From Pedobacter kyonggii (lineage in GTDB: Bacteria > Bacteroidota > Bacteroidia > Sphingobacteriales > Sphingobacteriaceae), in assembly GCF_004310665.1 (NCBI RefSeq), contig NZ_SIXF01000031.1, positions 1 to 64,000 of the forward strand: a stretch of DNA of 64,000 bases, in the 5' to 3' direction. Position numbers and translations under genes: made by a program. Below the pieces are notes generated by a model. That model saw only the letters and a program-made list of their open reading frames with translations, was not told the DNA's origin and searched no databases. Of the stretch, positions 44,967 through 54,602 are shown in pieces (position 1 is the stretch's first letter; each line of letters starts with the position of its first letter).

Positions 44967-47900
44967 ATGAATATGAAAAAATCTTTACAGCTAACGTGCT
45001 TATTGCTCTATGCATCCACAGGCTTGTATGCAGCTGCACCAATCGAACATTTTAATCGTGCAGTTTCTTTCCATGCTGTTTATCAGGATGTGATTAAAGG
45101 AACCGTAAAAGATGAAACAGGCGCTACCTTACCAGGTGTAACCATTACTATAAAGGGGGCACAGGGCGGCACGCAAAGCAATACTTCGGGCCAATATAGC
45201 ATAACGGCTAAAACAGGTGATGTTTTGGTGTTCTCGTTTATCGGTTACCAAAGCAAAGAAGTTACCGTTGGTACGCAAAGCACCATTGATATAACTTTAA
45301 CCCCTGACTCTAAAAATCTTGAAACCGTAGTGGTAACGGCATTAGGGGTGAAAAGATCAGAAAAATCGCTAACGTACAATACACAACAGGTATCGGGCGA
45401 TGAACTGTCAAAAGTAAAAAGCCCTAACTTAATGAACTCCCTTAACGGTAAAGTTGCAGGTTTAACCATTAGTCCAAGTGCTTCGGGTGTTGGTGGTTCG
45501 GCAAAAGTAATTTTAAGAGGAAGCCGTTCGGTAAGCGGTAACAATCAGCCTTTATATGTAATTGATGGGGTACCAATCAGTAATAACGGTAATGCCAACG
45601 GCCAGCAGAACAGTGTATTTGGTGGCGGTCAGGATGGTGGCGATGGTATTTCTAACCTTAATCCCGATGATATTGCAAGCATCACGGTTTTAGAGGGAGC
45701 ATCAGCAGCTGCCCTTTACGGTAGTCAGGCTCAAAATGGTGTAATTTTAATTACCACCAAACAGGGTAAAGCAGGCAAAGCCGAAATTGGTTTTTCATCG
45801 GGCATAACCATTGATAATATTGCTTACGAGCCAAAGTTCCAAAACAGTTACGGACCTGCATCTACCATAATAAGAGATAGCTGGGGCGGCGGAATCAGCA
45901 ATACAACAGATAATTTAAAAGATTTTTTCAAAACGGGGATTAATACCTCGAATGCGATAAATCTTTCTGGCGGTTCTGAAATAGCACAAACCTATTTTTC
46001 CTATTCAAACACCTATGCCAGTGGTATTCAACCAGGCAATAAGTTAAACCGGAACAACTTAAACCTACGCGAAACTGCTAAGTTTTTCGATAATAAATTA
46101 ACTGTAGATGGAAGTGTAAACTACATCAATCAACGCATCAACAACAGCCCATCTTTAGGTTTATATTTAAATCCGTTATTGGGTTTGTATCTTTTCCCTA
46201 GAGGTGTTGATATTACCCCATATAAAGATCAGTATTTATTGGCTGGCAATACAGGTGCCGCACGTCAAAACTGGTTGGGTGGTCCGGCCGACATTAACCA
46301 AAACCCATGGTGGTTGACCAATTTAAACCCAAATACATCAATCCGTAACCGTTTCTTATTGAGCGGAAGCGTTAAGTATGATGTTGCACCATGGTTAAAT
46401 GTGCAGGTTAGGGGAAATATTGACCGTACCACGGATGATTACGAAAACCGTAGATACTCGGGTATTGCGACCAATTTCAACTCTACCGGAACAGGTTATT
46501 TTGCACAGAGCAATCAAACCTATGTTCAGAAATATGTAGATGCGATTGCCAATATTACCGTTCCAATGACTGGTTCTGATTTTAAAGTAAATGGATTAAT
46601 CGGTGGAAGCATCAACGACCAGAAAACTTCAGGTTTATCTTTAGGTGGCAACCTTTCGGCGGTCGATTTCTTTTCACCAGCTAACACGATCGTTGCCCTT
46701 CCAGGCACCTTTAGCGGAAATACATTAAGTAACGTAGTTCCTATTGTTCCTAATCATAGCCAGCTACAGGCCGTTTTTGGCAACGCCAATATTTCATATA
46801 AAGACTGGGCTTTCTTAACCGTAACAGGCAGAAACGATTGGTCTTCTAACTTATCGTATACACCAAACGATTCTTATTTCTATCCTTCGGTTGGTTTATC
46901 ATTTATTGTTTCACAGATGTTCAAACTTCCTGAGGCCATTACCTATGCCAAATTGAGAGGAACTTATGCAGAAGTTGGAAATACCGTACCGCCATATCTT
47001 ACGTTTATCCAAAACACTTTAAAATCAGATGGTGCATTAAATTTCAATACCAATGCGGCTTTCAGAGAGTTAAAACCTGAAAGAACAAAATCATTTGAGG
47101 TAGGTACCGATTTGCGTTTCCTATCAAACAGAATCAATTTCAGCTTTACCTATTATAAAACCAATACCAAAAACCAATATATCCCTGTAGTTGCACCTCC
47201 ATCTTCATTGGTATCTACAGGATATCTGAATGCAGGTAATGTAGAGAACAAAGGTTTCCAGTTTATTTTAGGTGCTGATGTTGTAAAAGGTGACGGGCTG
47301 AACTGGAACACTTCGATAAACGGTTCATTAAACAGAAATAAAATTATCGATATTGCTTCAGCTGATAAAATTAACAGTGTAGATTTAACAGGCGCTGGCA
47401 ATACTTCTTATATTTCGAGGTTAAAAGTGGGTGGCTCTTATGGCGATATTTATAGCTATACCCTACAAAGAGATGCACAAAACCGCATCATATTAGGTGG
47501 TGATGGAACAACAGCTTCGCCATATACACCTTTAAAAAGTAAAGAATTTAACTACGTAGGCAATCCTAATCCAAAATTCCAATTGGGCTGGAACAACAGT
47601 TTCAATTACAAAGATTTTAGCTTAAGCTTCTTGGTCGACGGTAAGTTTGGCGGTCAGGTATTATCGCTTACCGAAGCTTTAATGGACGAAGCAGGTGTAT
47701 CTGAAGCAACTGGGAATGCAAGGGCTCAAGGCGGTGTTAAAATTGATGGTGTAGATACAAAAGGTAATGCAGTATCAACAACAGTTAACCCACAAACTTA
47801 CTATTCATTTGTTGGTGGCAGATCCGGCGTATCGGGCGAATATATCTATAGCGCTACGGTAGTACGTTTAAGAGAAGCTGCTTTAGGTTATACCCTTCCA

Positions 47901-48086
47901 TTAACCGGTAAAACATTTAAAAGTGTTAAATTTTCGGTTACCGGAAGAAACCTGTTTTATTTCTATAAAAAGGCTCCTTTCGATCCGGAAATCACGATGT
48001 CTACCGGGAATGGTTTATCTGGTGTAGATGTTTTTAACCAACCTGCAACGCGCAGTTTAGGCTTCAATCTAAATTTATCATTTTAA
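44967..48086 (+). CDS. SusC/RagA TonB-dependent receptor with CarboxypepD_reg domain (SusC2)
   Basis: A 1039-residue receptor without an STN domain. The order is a signal peptide (to about 22), a carboxypeptidase-like domain (about 40-115; GTVKDETGATLPGVTITIKG), TonB-box and plug (ETVVVTALGVKRSEKSL, VAGLTISPSASGVGG, IDGVPISNNG, NPDDIASITVLEGASAAALYG) and a barrel ending FNLNLSF. It sits between the ROK gene and susD2, and imports a glycan together with SusD2. Having no STN domain, it would not signal to FecR directly. Confidence 0.95.
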   Translation: MNMKKSLQLTCLLLYASTGLYAAAPIEHFNRAVSFHAVYQDVIKGTVKDETGATLPGVTITIKGAQGGTQSNTSGQYSITAKTGDVLVFSFIGYQSKEVTVGTQSTIDITLTPDSKNLETVVVTALGVKRSEKSLTYNTQQVSGDELSKVKSPNLMNSLNGKVAGLTISPSASGVGGSAKVILRGSRSVSGNNQPLYVIDGVPISNNGNANGQQNSVFGGGQDGGDGISNLNPDDIASITVLEGASAAALYGSQAQNGVILITTKQGKAGKAEIGFSSGITIDNIAYEPKFQNSYGPASTIIRDSWGGGISNTTDNLKDFFKTGINTSNAINLSGGSEIAQTYFSYSNTYASGIQPGNKLNRNNLNLRETAKFFDNKLTVDGSVNYINQRINNSPSLGLYLNPLLGLYLFPRGVDITPYKDQYLLAGNTGAARQNWLGGPADINQNPWWLTNLNPNTSIRNRFLLSGSVKYDVAPWLNVQVRGNIDRTTDDYENRRYSGIATNFNSTGTGYFAQSNQTYVQKYVDAIANITVPMTGSDFKVNGLIGGSINDQKTSGLSLGGNLSAVDFFSPANTIVALPGTFSGNTLSNVVPIVPNHSQLQAVFGNANISYKDWAFLTVTGRNDWSSNLSYTPNDSYFYPSVGLSFIVSQMFKLPEAITYAKLRGTYAEVGNTVPPYLTFIQNTLKSDGALNFNTNAAFRELKPERTKSFEVGTDLRFLSNRINFSFTYYKTNTKNQYIPVVAPPSSLVSTGYLNAGNVENKGFQFILGADVVKGDGLNWNTSINGSLNRNKIIDIASADKINSVDLTGAGNTSYISRLKVGGSYGDIYSYTLQRDAQNRIILGGDGTTASPYTPLKSKEFNYVGNPNPKFQLGWNNSFNYKDFSLSFLVDGKFGGQVLSLTEALMDEAGVSEATGNARAQGGVKIDGVDTKGNAVSTTVNPQTYYSFVGGRSGVSGEYIYSATVVRLREAALGYTLPLTGKTFKSVKFSVTGRNLFYFYKKAPFDPEITMSTGNGLSGVDVFNQPATRSLGFNLNLSF

Positions 48087-48104
48087 TTCTATTCAAAAAA
48101 CAAC

Positions 48105-49739
48105 ATGAAAACTATATATCATAAATCCTCGAATAACAGGATTAAAGGATTGTCTGCTGTTTTGCTGGCATCTTTGATGGCCTTAAATTTTGGATGTACA
48201 AAAAACTTTGAAGATTTTAACACCAACCCAACTGCACTTTCACCTGAGCAGACTACCGCGCTTTTGAAATCGGCAATTGGCCCAATTGAGCAGGAAATTT
48301 TCCATAACTATCAGATTGCACAAAACCTAAGTGCTGATGCTTTTAGTGGTTACATGATGGCCCCGAACCCTTTTGGAGGAATTAACAACATGAGCTATTC
48401 GCTTAACGATGGCTGGAACAGTAGTGGTTTTAACGACCAATATAACTATGTAATGGCTCCGATTTCTAAAATTGGGCAGAGCGAAGTAAAAACTAAATCG
48501 CCGGAAGCCTGGGGAATTGCCCTTTTGGTTCAGGTAATGGCCATGAGTAGGGTAACCGATAAATTTGGCCCTATTCCATATACTACAGCTGGTTCTTCTT
48601 TGGTATCTACAGCTTATGAAGATCAGAAAACGGTTTATAATGCTTTTTTTAAACAAATCGATACAGCAGCTAATAACTTACAAACTTATATTGCAGCTAA
48701 TCCTGGCAAAACGGCTTTTTATGATAAAGGCGATTTAATCTATGCAGGTGATCCGGTGAAATGGTTAAAATTGGCCAACTCTTTGCGTTTGCGTTTAGCT
48801 ACGCGTATTGTAAAGGCCGATGCGGCTACAGCAAAACTTCAGGCTGAAAAAGCTTTAAGTGCACCTGGAGGTTTATTAACAACTGCAGCAGATAATGCGG
48901 CTGTGGCACAGTCGGGTACAAGAGACAACGACTTATGGGTGGTAACTGTTGCCTATGATGGCGACAATGCGTTAGGTGCAGCTTTACAAACGTATTTGGT
49001 GGGTTATAACGATCCACGCTTACCTATTTACGCCAGACCTGCTACCGATCCTTTATTTACAGGCCAATATGTAGGAATCAGATCTGGAGCGAATACCTCG
49101 TTTAACGGTTTGGGCAAAGCAGGTTATAAAACCTATTCTACCTTAAACTCTACTGATAATGTCAAATCACCTATCGGACAAAAAGCACCACAAATTTTAA
49201 TGACCGCTGCTGAAGTTTGGTTTTTAAAAGCTGAGGCTGCATTACGTGGCTGGACAGGTGCAGGGGATGTACAAATTAACTATGAGACCGGAATTACCAC
49301 ATCATTACAGCAATGGAGTGTAGCTGCAGGAAGTTATTTATCAGATGCAACCAGTACATCTACTGCTTATATAGATCCGAAAAATGCGGCGAATAATGCT
49401 GCAGCTGTAAGTACAATAACCGTAAAATGGGACCCTACTTCTACCAATGAACAAAAATTAGAGCGCATTATTACACAAAAATGGTTGGCTATTTTCCCTG
49501 ACGGACAGGAAGCCTGGTCTGAATACAGACGTACAGGTTACCCTAAGTTATTTACAGTAGCCAATAATAACAGTGGTGGAACGATCAATACCCAAACCCA
49601 GATCAGAAGATTGCCATTCCCATCAACTGAATATGGAAACGGTAACAGTGCCGAAGTTGTTAAAGCAGTTGGCCTTTTAGGCGGACCAGACAATGGCGGT
49701 ACCAGATTATGGTGGGACGTGAATAAAGCGAACTTCTAA
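48105..49739 (+). CDS. SusD/RagB-like nutrient-binding lipoprotein (SusD2)
   Basis: A 544-residue lipoprotein. A signal sequence ends LNFGCTKNFEDFNTNPT with the lipobox Cys, typical of SusD_2-type proteins. TPR-like helices and TAAEVWFLKAEAALRGW, IITQKWLAIFPDGQEAWSEY match the family. It begins 18 bases after the susC2 stop and forms the outer-surface part of the importer. A terminator follows it, before the GH18 gene. Confidence 0.94.
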   Translation: MKTIYHKSSNNRIKGLSAVLLASLMALNFGCTKNFEDFNTNPTALSPEQTTALLKSAIGPIEQEIFHNYQIAQNLSADAFSGYMMAPNPFGGINNMSYSLNDGWNSSGFNDQYNYVMAPISKIGQSEVKTKSPEAWGIALLVQVMAMSRVTDKFGPIPYTTAGSSLVSTAYEDQKTVYNAFFKQIDTAANNLQTYIAANPGKTAFYDKGDLIYAGDPVKWLKLANSLRLRLATRIVKADAATAKLQAEKALSAPGGLLTTAADNAAVAQSGTRDNDLWVVTVAYDGDNALGAALQTYLVGYNDPRLPIYARPATDPLFTGQYVGIRSGANTSFNGLGKAGYKTYSTLNSTDNVKSPIGQKAPQILMTAAEVWFLKAEAALRGWTGAGDVQINYETGITTSLQQWSVAAGSYLSDATSTSTAYIDPKNAANNAAAVSTITVKWDPTSTNEQKLERIITQKWLAIFPDGQEAWSEYRRTGYPKLFTVANNNSGGTINTQTQIRRLPFPSTEYGNGNSAEVVKAVGLLGGPDNGGTRLWWDVNKANF

Positions 49740-49754
49740 CACACAAATACCACC

Positions 49755-49789
49755 AGGTAGGATAACGAAAGTTGTCCTACCTTTTTTTA
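49755..49789 (+). terminator. hairpin terminator between susD2 and the GH18 gene
   Basis: AGGTAGGATAAC (49755-49766) pairs with GTTGTCCTACCT (49771-49782) with one G-U pair, and a run of T follows. It may make the GH18 gene less abundant than the importer genes. Confidence 0.85.
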
Positions 49790-49824
49790 TATCAAACCAA
49801 TTTCTAACCAAAATTTTTAAACCT

Positions 49825-51450
49825 ATGAGAAAACTAACCGTTTTCGGCGTACTGCTGTTAACAGCTTTCGCCCTGTTGTATGCTTGTAAAAAAGCCAATT
49901 CTGAAAAAGAAGACAACCAATTAAACACCAAAGGCACTGCCAGAGCAGCTACCAATGCCTCTGCCCTAGCCTTAGCTGCTCCATTCATGACCGCCTACGT
50001 TGAGGTAAACAGCAACAATTTTGTAAATCCAGGCTGTTATACCTACGGAACTTCAGCAAGTCAGCTATTTGGCGTTTCTGTTATTTTCGCAGCTAATATT
50101 AATTCGGTAAATGGCACACCTACCCTGTACTTCAATCCGCAGGTACAAGAAACTTTAAATTCTGGCAAGGTAGCTTATCTTAAATCATTAGGCATAAAAG
50201 TAGTGCTCGATGTACTTGGAAACCACCAGAATGCAGGCTGGGGTTGTTTTACCACCTATGCCCAGGCCGATGCCTTTGCCATTCAATGTGCCAATGCCGT
50301 ACAGCAGTATGGTTTAGATGGAATTGACATTGATGATGAGTATTCTGCCTGTACTGCAAATGATGGTTCGTTGGTGCTTGCAGCAGCAGCACTTAGAGCG
50401 CGTATGGGTGCCGATAAGCTCATCACTATGGCTGCATTTAATCAGGCCAATTATTTTACGTCTACTTATAACAACCAAAAACTGGGTGATATTTTAGATT
50501 ATGTATTTGAGCAAACTTACTTCTCTACAAATTATGCTGGCCGTTTACAGCCTTACATTAATGCTGGTGTACCCAAAAGTAAATTGGGTTTAGGTACAGA
50601 TTTAGGTAATAGCGATCAGGCAGCGGTGGCCACTTATGTAAAAAATAATGGTTTGGCCAGTGCGATGGTATATAATGTTGCAAATAATTCGCAGACAAAA
50701 TTATCGGCTATGTCTAATGTACTCTATGGCGCTGCAACTGCTGTAAAAGCAAATTGTATCGATGGCAATGGAGGTACACCACCACCGGCTGGAAACCGTT
50801 CATTGGTTTTCGATGGCACAAATGAATACCTAAATTCGAATACTTTCAATCTTGCAGGTACCAGTTTAACTTACGAAGCATGGGTTAAACCAACTGCTTT
50901 TAAAGCTACTGCTCCAAATATCTCGACCATCATGGGCATAGAAGTGAGCGATGCAAACGTAGCTTTGCTCCGTCTGGGTGATGCTTCTCTAGCCAACAAT
51001 AAGGTACAGTTCGTTTTAAATACGGGTGGTGCAACACCTAAAAAGCTAAATTCCGCTACAGCGCTAAGCGCCAATACCTGGTATCATATTGCGGCAACAT
51101 ACGATGGCACAACAATGAAAATCTACATCAATGGCACTTTAGATGCAAGCATGAGCGCTACCGGCACTATCGCTGCTAACGGTACATTTCAGATTTCGAG
51201 AAGCTGGGATGCCAACAGGGGTTTTAACGGTCAATTTGATGAAATGCGGGTTTGGAAATCGGCATTGGCACAGTCGACAATTTCAGCCAATAAATGCAGT
51301 GTAAGTGCAACCAGTAGCAACTTAGAGGCCTATTGGAAATTCGACGAAGGCACAGGAACTACCATTGCTGATGCAACAGGGCATGGCCACACCGCAAGCT
51401 TGCTTAACATGGAGAGTACTGATTGGTCTACCACCGTTCCTTGTCCATAG
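49825..51450 (+). CDS. GH18 endo-glycosidase lipoprotein with C-terminal LamG domain
   Basis: A 541-residue lipoprotein (lipobox LLYAC, about Cys16). The GH18 barrel (about 48-300) has the catalytic signature DxxDxDxE as DGIDIDDE at residues 165-172, and VVLDVLGNHQNAGWG and YVFEQTYFSTNY. The one-domain barrel resembles endo-beta-N-acetylglucosaminidases (EndoH type) more than processive chitinases. A LamG/concanavalin-like domain follows (about 325-535; LVFDGTNEYLNS, YHIAATYDGTTMKIYINGT, GQFDEMRVWKSAL). With SusC2/SusD2 it probably cuts N-glycans or chitin-type chains at the cell surface. The exact linkage cut is not known. Confidence 0.88.
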   Translation: MRKLTVFGVLLLTAFALLYACKKANSEKEDNQLNTKGTARAATNASALALAAPFMTAYVEVNSNNFVNPGCYTYGTSASQLFGVSVIFAANINSVNGTPTLYFNPQVQETLNSGKVAYLKSLGIKVVLDVLGNHQNAGWGCFTTYAQADAFAIQCANAVQQYGLDGIDIDDEYSACTANDGSLVLAAAALRARMGADKLITMAAFNQANYFTSTYNNQKLGDILDYVFEQTYFSTNYAGRLQPYINAGVPKSKLGLGTDLGNSDQAAVATYVKNNGLASAMVYNVANNSQTKLSAMSNVLYGAATAVKANCIDGNGGTPPPAGNRSLVFDGTNEYLNSNTFNLAGTSLTYEAWVKPTAFKATAPNISTIMGIEVSDANVALLRLGDASLANNKVQFVLNTGGATPKKLNSATALSANTWYHIAATYDGTTMKIYINGTLDASMSATGTIAANGTFQISRSWDANRGFNGQFDEMRVWKSALAQSTISANKCSVSATSSNLEAYWKFDEGTGTTIADATGHGHTASLLNMESTDWSTTVPCP

Positions 51451-51487
51451 GTTTTCTCCATAACAGTTAAATTCTTGTGGTAGGAAA

Positions 51488-51538
51488 CACCGTCCACTAA
51501 GAAAACTTAATGGACGGTGTCTTCACCGTCCATTTTAA
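51488..51538 (+). terminator. mutually exclusive hairpins at the GH18 3' side
   Basis: Three arms are present: CACCGTCCA (51488), TGGACGGTG (51511-51519) and CACCGTCCA (51524-51532). Arm 2 can pair with arm 1 (14-base stem with one mismatch, loop AAAA) or with arm 3 (11-base stem with flanking AA/TT, loop TCTT, then TTTT). The second form looks like a terminator. Confidence 0.6.
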
Positions 51539-51657
51539 AACATTCCCACTTCGTTTCTACATACGCTTTTCTATAGTAAAACGTTTCTATAGCTTAAGCT
51601 TTAACTTCAAATCTATATTATATCGATTTAGCGATTTGCTTACTAGCATACCATTTC

Positions 51658-51680
51658 TATCTTTGTAACCGTTATCTTTG
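51658..51680 (+). promoter_or_regulatory. twin -7 motifs TATCTTTG for the SPOR-ExbBD-TonB operon
   Basis: TATCTTTG occurs twice, at 51658-51665 and 51673-51680, both fitting TAnnTTTG. Either would give a leader of about 160-180 bases. Confidence 0.5.
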
Positions 51681-51847
51681 CACGGATACAGATATAGGTT
51701 TAGAAAACTGTGATTTTTTTCATGATTAAAATAACAAAACTGTATTCGTTTTTGTCCCCTTTTTGGAATAGGATGTGTAATAGCACCCATAGACACTATT
51801 TGAAGGTAGAATATAATTTTTAATTTTAAACGCTTAATTTTACCCGA

Positions 51848-53497
51848 ATGGATATCTTATCATACCTATTAGAACTCTTGCAGCAACGCAAAGAAGTTGG
51901 TATTACCGGCTTGGGCACCTTTTATAAAAAGAAATACCCAGGAAGATACGATAAGGAAAAACAAACGTTTTTGCCTCCTGGATATACGCTGCAGTTTTCG
52001 GCCGAAGTAACCGAAGAAGAAGCTTTAGCCAACTTTATTTCAACTAAAACAAACGTCAACAATGATGATGCCCGCAATCACATTGCCCAGTTTGTTGAAG
52101 AAGTAAATCAAAAACTAGAATTAGACCATGAGGCCGAACTTCAAAACACTGGCCGCTTATTTTTTACCGAACAAGGATTAGGTTTCGAACCGGTTAAAAA
52201 TATGAACTATGGTTCTGAATTTTATGGACTTCCATCATTGGCAGAAAGCGTAATTGAGGAAACAAAAACTGATTCACCTAAACAAGAGGAAGAAGTTTAC
52301 GACGAAATTGCTGAAGCACCAGTGGTACCATCACCATTTGAGAATAAATCGTACCAGGCTCCGGTAATCGAAAATGTAGAATTGGATGAAGTTAAAGACG
52401 ATTTTAAAAATACTTTAAAGCATACTGAAAACGCTTCAGCAGAAATTACCGAAGCGCCTGAGTTTATCAAAGAACAGCACGAAGAGCATCCTAACCGTTT
52501 TGGCCATACGCCAGAGTCGGAAATAGAAAATGTCGCCGCCGAACATCAGGCAATTGAAACACCTGAATCTGATGAAACACAAGAAATAGTAGTAGAAGTG
52601 CCGGAGTCGGAAATAGAAGATATCGCCACTGAACAACCTGCTATTGAAACGCCTGAATCTGAAGATGCACAAGGTGAAGTAATTGCTACAGAAAATACCT
52701 CAGCATCTGAAGAAATCAATACCGTAGAAGTACCAGAAACAGTTGTCCCACAAAATGAGCCTTCGAGCCGTTTCTCACTTAGGTCGGAAACAGAGGAACC
52801 TAAAACATACATCAATTTAGAATACGAAGCGAAAAAAGAAGAACCTGTAATTGAGGCTCCGGCCTTTATAAAAGAGCAACATGCAGAGCATCCTAATCGT
52901 TTTGGTCACGATCCGATTGAACATGGAGACGAAACACGACAAGGTATGTCTACCTGGTTGATGATTGCAATTGCAGTATTAGCTTTAGTTGTTATTGCAG
53001 CGATAACCTATTTGGTTAAACCAGAATTATTTACAGGTGAAACAACTGAAGCTGTAAAGCCCGCACAAGTAATTGTCGATTCACCGAAGGTTGTTGTTGA
53101 TACCCTAAAAGCAAAACAGGATTCTATAGCCAAAACAGATAGCATTTTAAAAGCCAATCAGGTTCAGAAAAAAGCAGATACGTTTAAAAAAGTGGATGCA
53201 AAGCCTACTGTAGAAGCACCAAAAGAAAATAAAATTGTACCAAACACTGGTCCTTCTACGTTTTACGTTATTGCAGCATCTTTTCAATCAGAGAAAAAAG
53301 CACTTGTGTTTATTAAGCAAATGGAAAAAATCGGTTTAAATGCCGAAATCGCAAAAGTACCCGGCCGTTTAAAAAAGGTAAGTATAGCGAGTTTCACAAC
53401 TGAAAAGGAAGCTAAAGAACAGAAAGATATTTTACAGAAAAAACTAAAGGGAAAAGGATATTTCGTACAACAAAAATCTAACAACACACAACCATAA
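51848..53497 (+). CDS. membrane protein with HU-like N-terminus and C-terminal SPOR domain
   Basis: A 549-residue protein. Residues 1-120 look like the HU/CCDC81-like domain found in Bacteroidota SPOR proteins (GLGTFYKKKYPGRYD). Next is a long acidic region (about 125-365) with internal repeats: FIKEQH(E/A)EHPNRFGH occurs twice (about 207 and 339), and an E-S-E-I-E-(N/D)-(V/I)-A unit with AIETPES twice. One membrane segment follows (about 374-394) and a SPOR domain (about 465-545), which binds denuded septal peptidoglycan. This places the N-terminus in the cytoplasm. It overlaps the next gene's start by one base, so it is coupled to ExbB. Confidence 0.8.
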   Translation: MDILSYLLELLQQRKEVGITGLGTFYKKKYPGRYDKEKQTFLPPGYTLQFSAEVTEEEALANFISTKTNVNNDDARNHIAQFVEEVNQKLELDHEAELQNTGRLFFTEQGLGFEPVKNMNYGSEFYGLPSLAESVIEETKTDSPKQEEEVYDEIAEAPVVPSPFENKSYQAPVIENVELDEVKDDFKNTLKHTENASAEITEAPEFIKEQHEEHPNRFGHTPESEIENVAAEHQAIETPESDETQEIVVEVPESEIEDIATEQPAIETPESEDAQGEVIATENTSASEEINTVEVPETVVPQNEPSSRFSLRSETEEPKTYINLEYEAKKEEPVIEAPAFIKEQHAEHPNRFGHDPIEHGDETRQGMSTWLMIAIAVLALVVIAAITYLVKPELFTGETTEAVKPAQVIVDSPKVVVDTLKAKQDSIAKTDSILKANQVQKKADTFKKVDAKPTVEAPKENKIVPNTGPSTFYVIAASFQSEKKALVFIKQMEKIGLNAEIAKVPGRLKKVSIASFTTEKEAKEQKDILQKKLKGKGYFVQQKSNNTQP

Positions 53498-54201
53498 TGA
53501 TAACTTTATTAATTCAGGACACCACACAAGCATTACAAGACACAGCAAATGCGGTTAACCAAGCAGTAGCACAACCACAGCCAGAACTCCATTTCATCGA
53601 TCTGCTTTTTAAAGGCGGCTGGGTAATGGTTCCATTGGCTTTTTTAGCTTTGTTAGCCTTAGTTATTTTCTTTGAACGTTATTTAACCATTAAGAAAGCA
53701 ACCAAAGACGAATCGAACCTAATGGGTCAGATCAGGTCGTATATCCAATCCGGAAATTTAGAGGGTGCAACGTCGCTTTTAAGGAACAATAACTCTCCCC
53801 TTTCACGCATGTTGCAAAAAGGTTTGAAACGCATTGGTCGCCCGATTAAAGATATTGAAGGTGCTATTGAAAATGTTGGTAAATTAGAAGTTTCTAAATT
53901 AGAGAAAAACATCAGTATATTGGGTATTGTTGCAGGTATTGCACCAATGCTTGGTTTCGTAGGTACAATTGTGGGGGTAATTACCATTTTCCACCAGGTA
54001 TCAATAAAAGGTGCGATTGAAATCGGAACCATCTCTGGCGGCTTATATACCAAAATGATTACTTCCGCAACCGGATTAATTATTGGTATTATTGCTTACG
54101 TCCTCTATCACATTTTAAATATTATGGTTGAAAAAATCATCCTTAAAATGGAGACCGATGCAATTGATTTTATTGATTTACTAGAAGAACCAGGCAAATA
54201 A
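53497..54201 (+). CDS. MotA/TolQ/ExbB proton channel family protein
   Basis: A 234-residue inner membrane protein with three membrane segments (about 36-60, 140-165 and 185-210), typical of ExbB/TolQ. KLEKNISILGIVAGIAPMLG and FVGTIVGVITIF match the channel helices. It couples proton flow to an outer membrane partner with ExbD and TonB/TolA. Its ATG overlaps the SPOR gene stop, and its stop overlaps the exbD start. The context (SPOR protein, TonB-like protein) fits either a Tol-type division role or TonB energising. Confidence 0.93.
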   Translation: MITLLIQDTTQALQDTANAVNQAVAQPQPELHFIDLLFKGGWVMVPLAFLALLALVIFFERYLTIKKATKDESNLMGQIRSYIQSGNLEGATSLLRNNNSPLSRMLQKGLKRIGRPIKDIEGAIENVGKLEVSKLEKNISILGIVAGIAPMLGFVGTIVGVITIFHQVSIKGAIEIGTISGGLYTKMITSATGLIIGIIAYVLYHILNIMVEKIILKMETDAIDFIDLLEEPGK

Positions 54202-54602
54202 TGAATTTACGCAAAAGAACAAAAGGATCGGTAGAAGTACATACTTCAGCGTTGAACGATATTATGTTCTTCCTGATGCTGTTTTTCCTATTGGCCTCTG
54301 CAGTGGTAAATCCTACGGTGGTTAAATTATTGTTGCCACAATCATCGAGCGGACAGCAATCTACAGCAAAGAAAGCAGTTACGGTTACGATAGACGAAAA
54401 CCTTAAATATTTCGTTGAAAAAAAACCAGTTAGCATAGAAGAATTACAGCCAACATTAGAAGCATACCAGAAACTGGCACCAGATATGACTATTCTTTTA
54501 TATGTATCACGTAACGTGACTTATCAGGATGGATTTGTGGTAAACGATATTGCCAATAAATTGAAATTAAAACTTGTTGTAGCCGTTGAGCCTAAAAAAT
54601 AA
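54201..54602 (+). CDS. ExbD/TolR family biopolymer transport protein
   Basis: A 133-residue protein with a short basic N-terminus, one membrane segment (about 20-40; NDIMFFLMLFFLLASAVV) containing the Asp expected in the proton path, and a periplasmic domain (VTVTIDENLKYFVEKKPVSI). It forms the stator core with the ExbB-like protein. It overlaps both neighbours by one base. Confidence 0.93.
   Translation: MNLRKRTKGSVEVHTSALNDIMFFLMLFFLLASAVVNPTVVKLLLPQSSSGQQSTAKKAVTVTIDENLKYFVEKKPVSIEELQPTLEAYQKLAPDMTILLYVSRNVTYQDGFVVNDIANKLKLKLVVAVEPKK

Larger units (their letters stand above)
51451..51847. other. 397-base intergenic region after the GH18 gene
   Basis: No convincing gene. It holds a three-part hairpin region (51488-51534), two -7 promoter motifs (51658-51665 and 51673-51680), and an AT-rich leader of about 165 bases before the SPOR-protein gene. 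Confidence 0.55.

Noticed and set aside
45245-45544. Minus-strand frame of 99 codons inside susC2.
   Set aside because: It lies wholly within a well supported receptor gene and has no recognisable features.
52436-52815. Minus-strand frames opposite the acidic repeat region of the SPOR protein.
   Set aside because: They arise from the repeated GAA/GAT-rich codons on the plus strand and have no features of their own.
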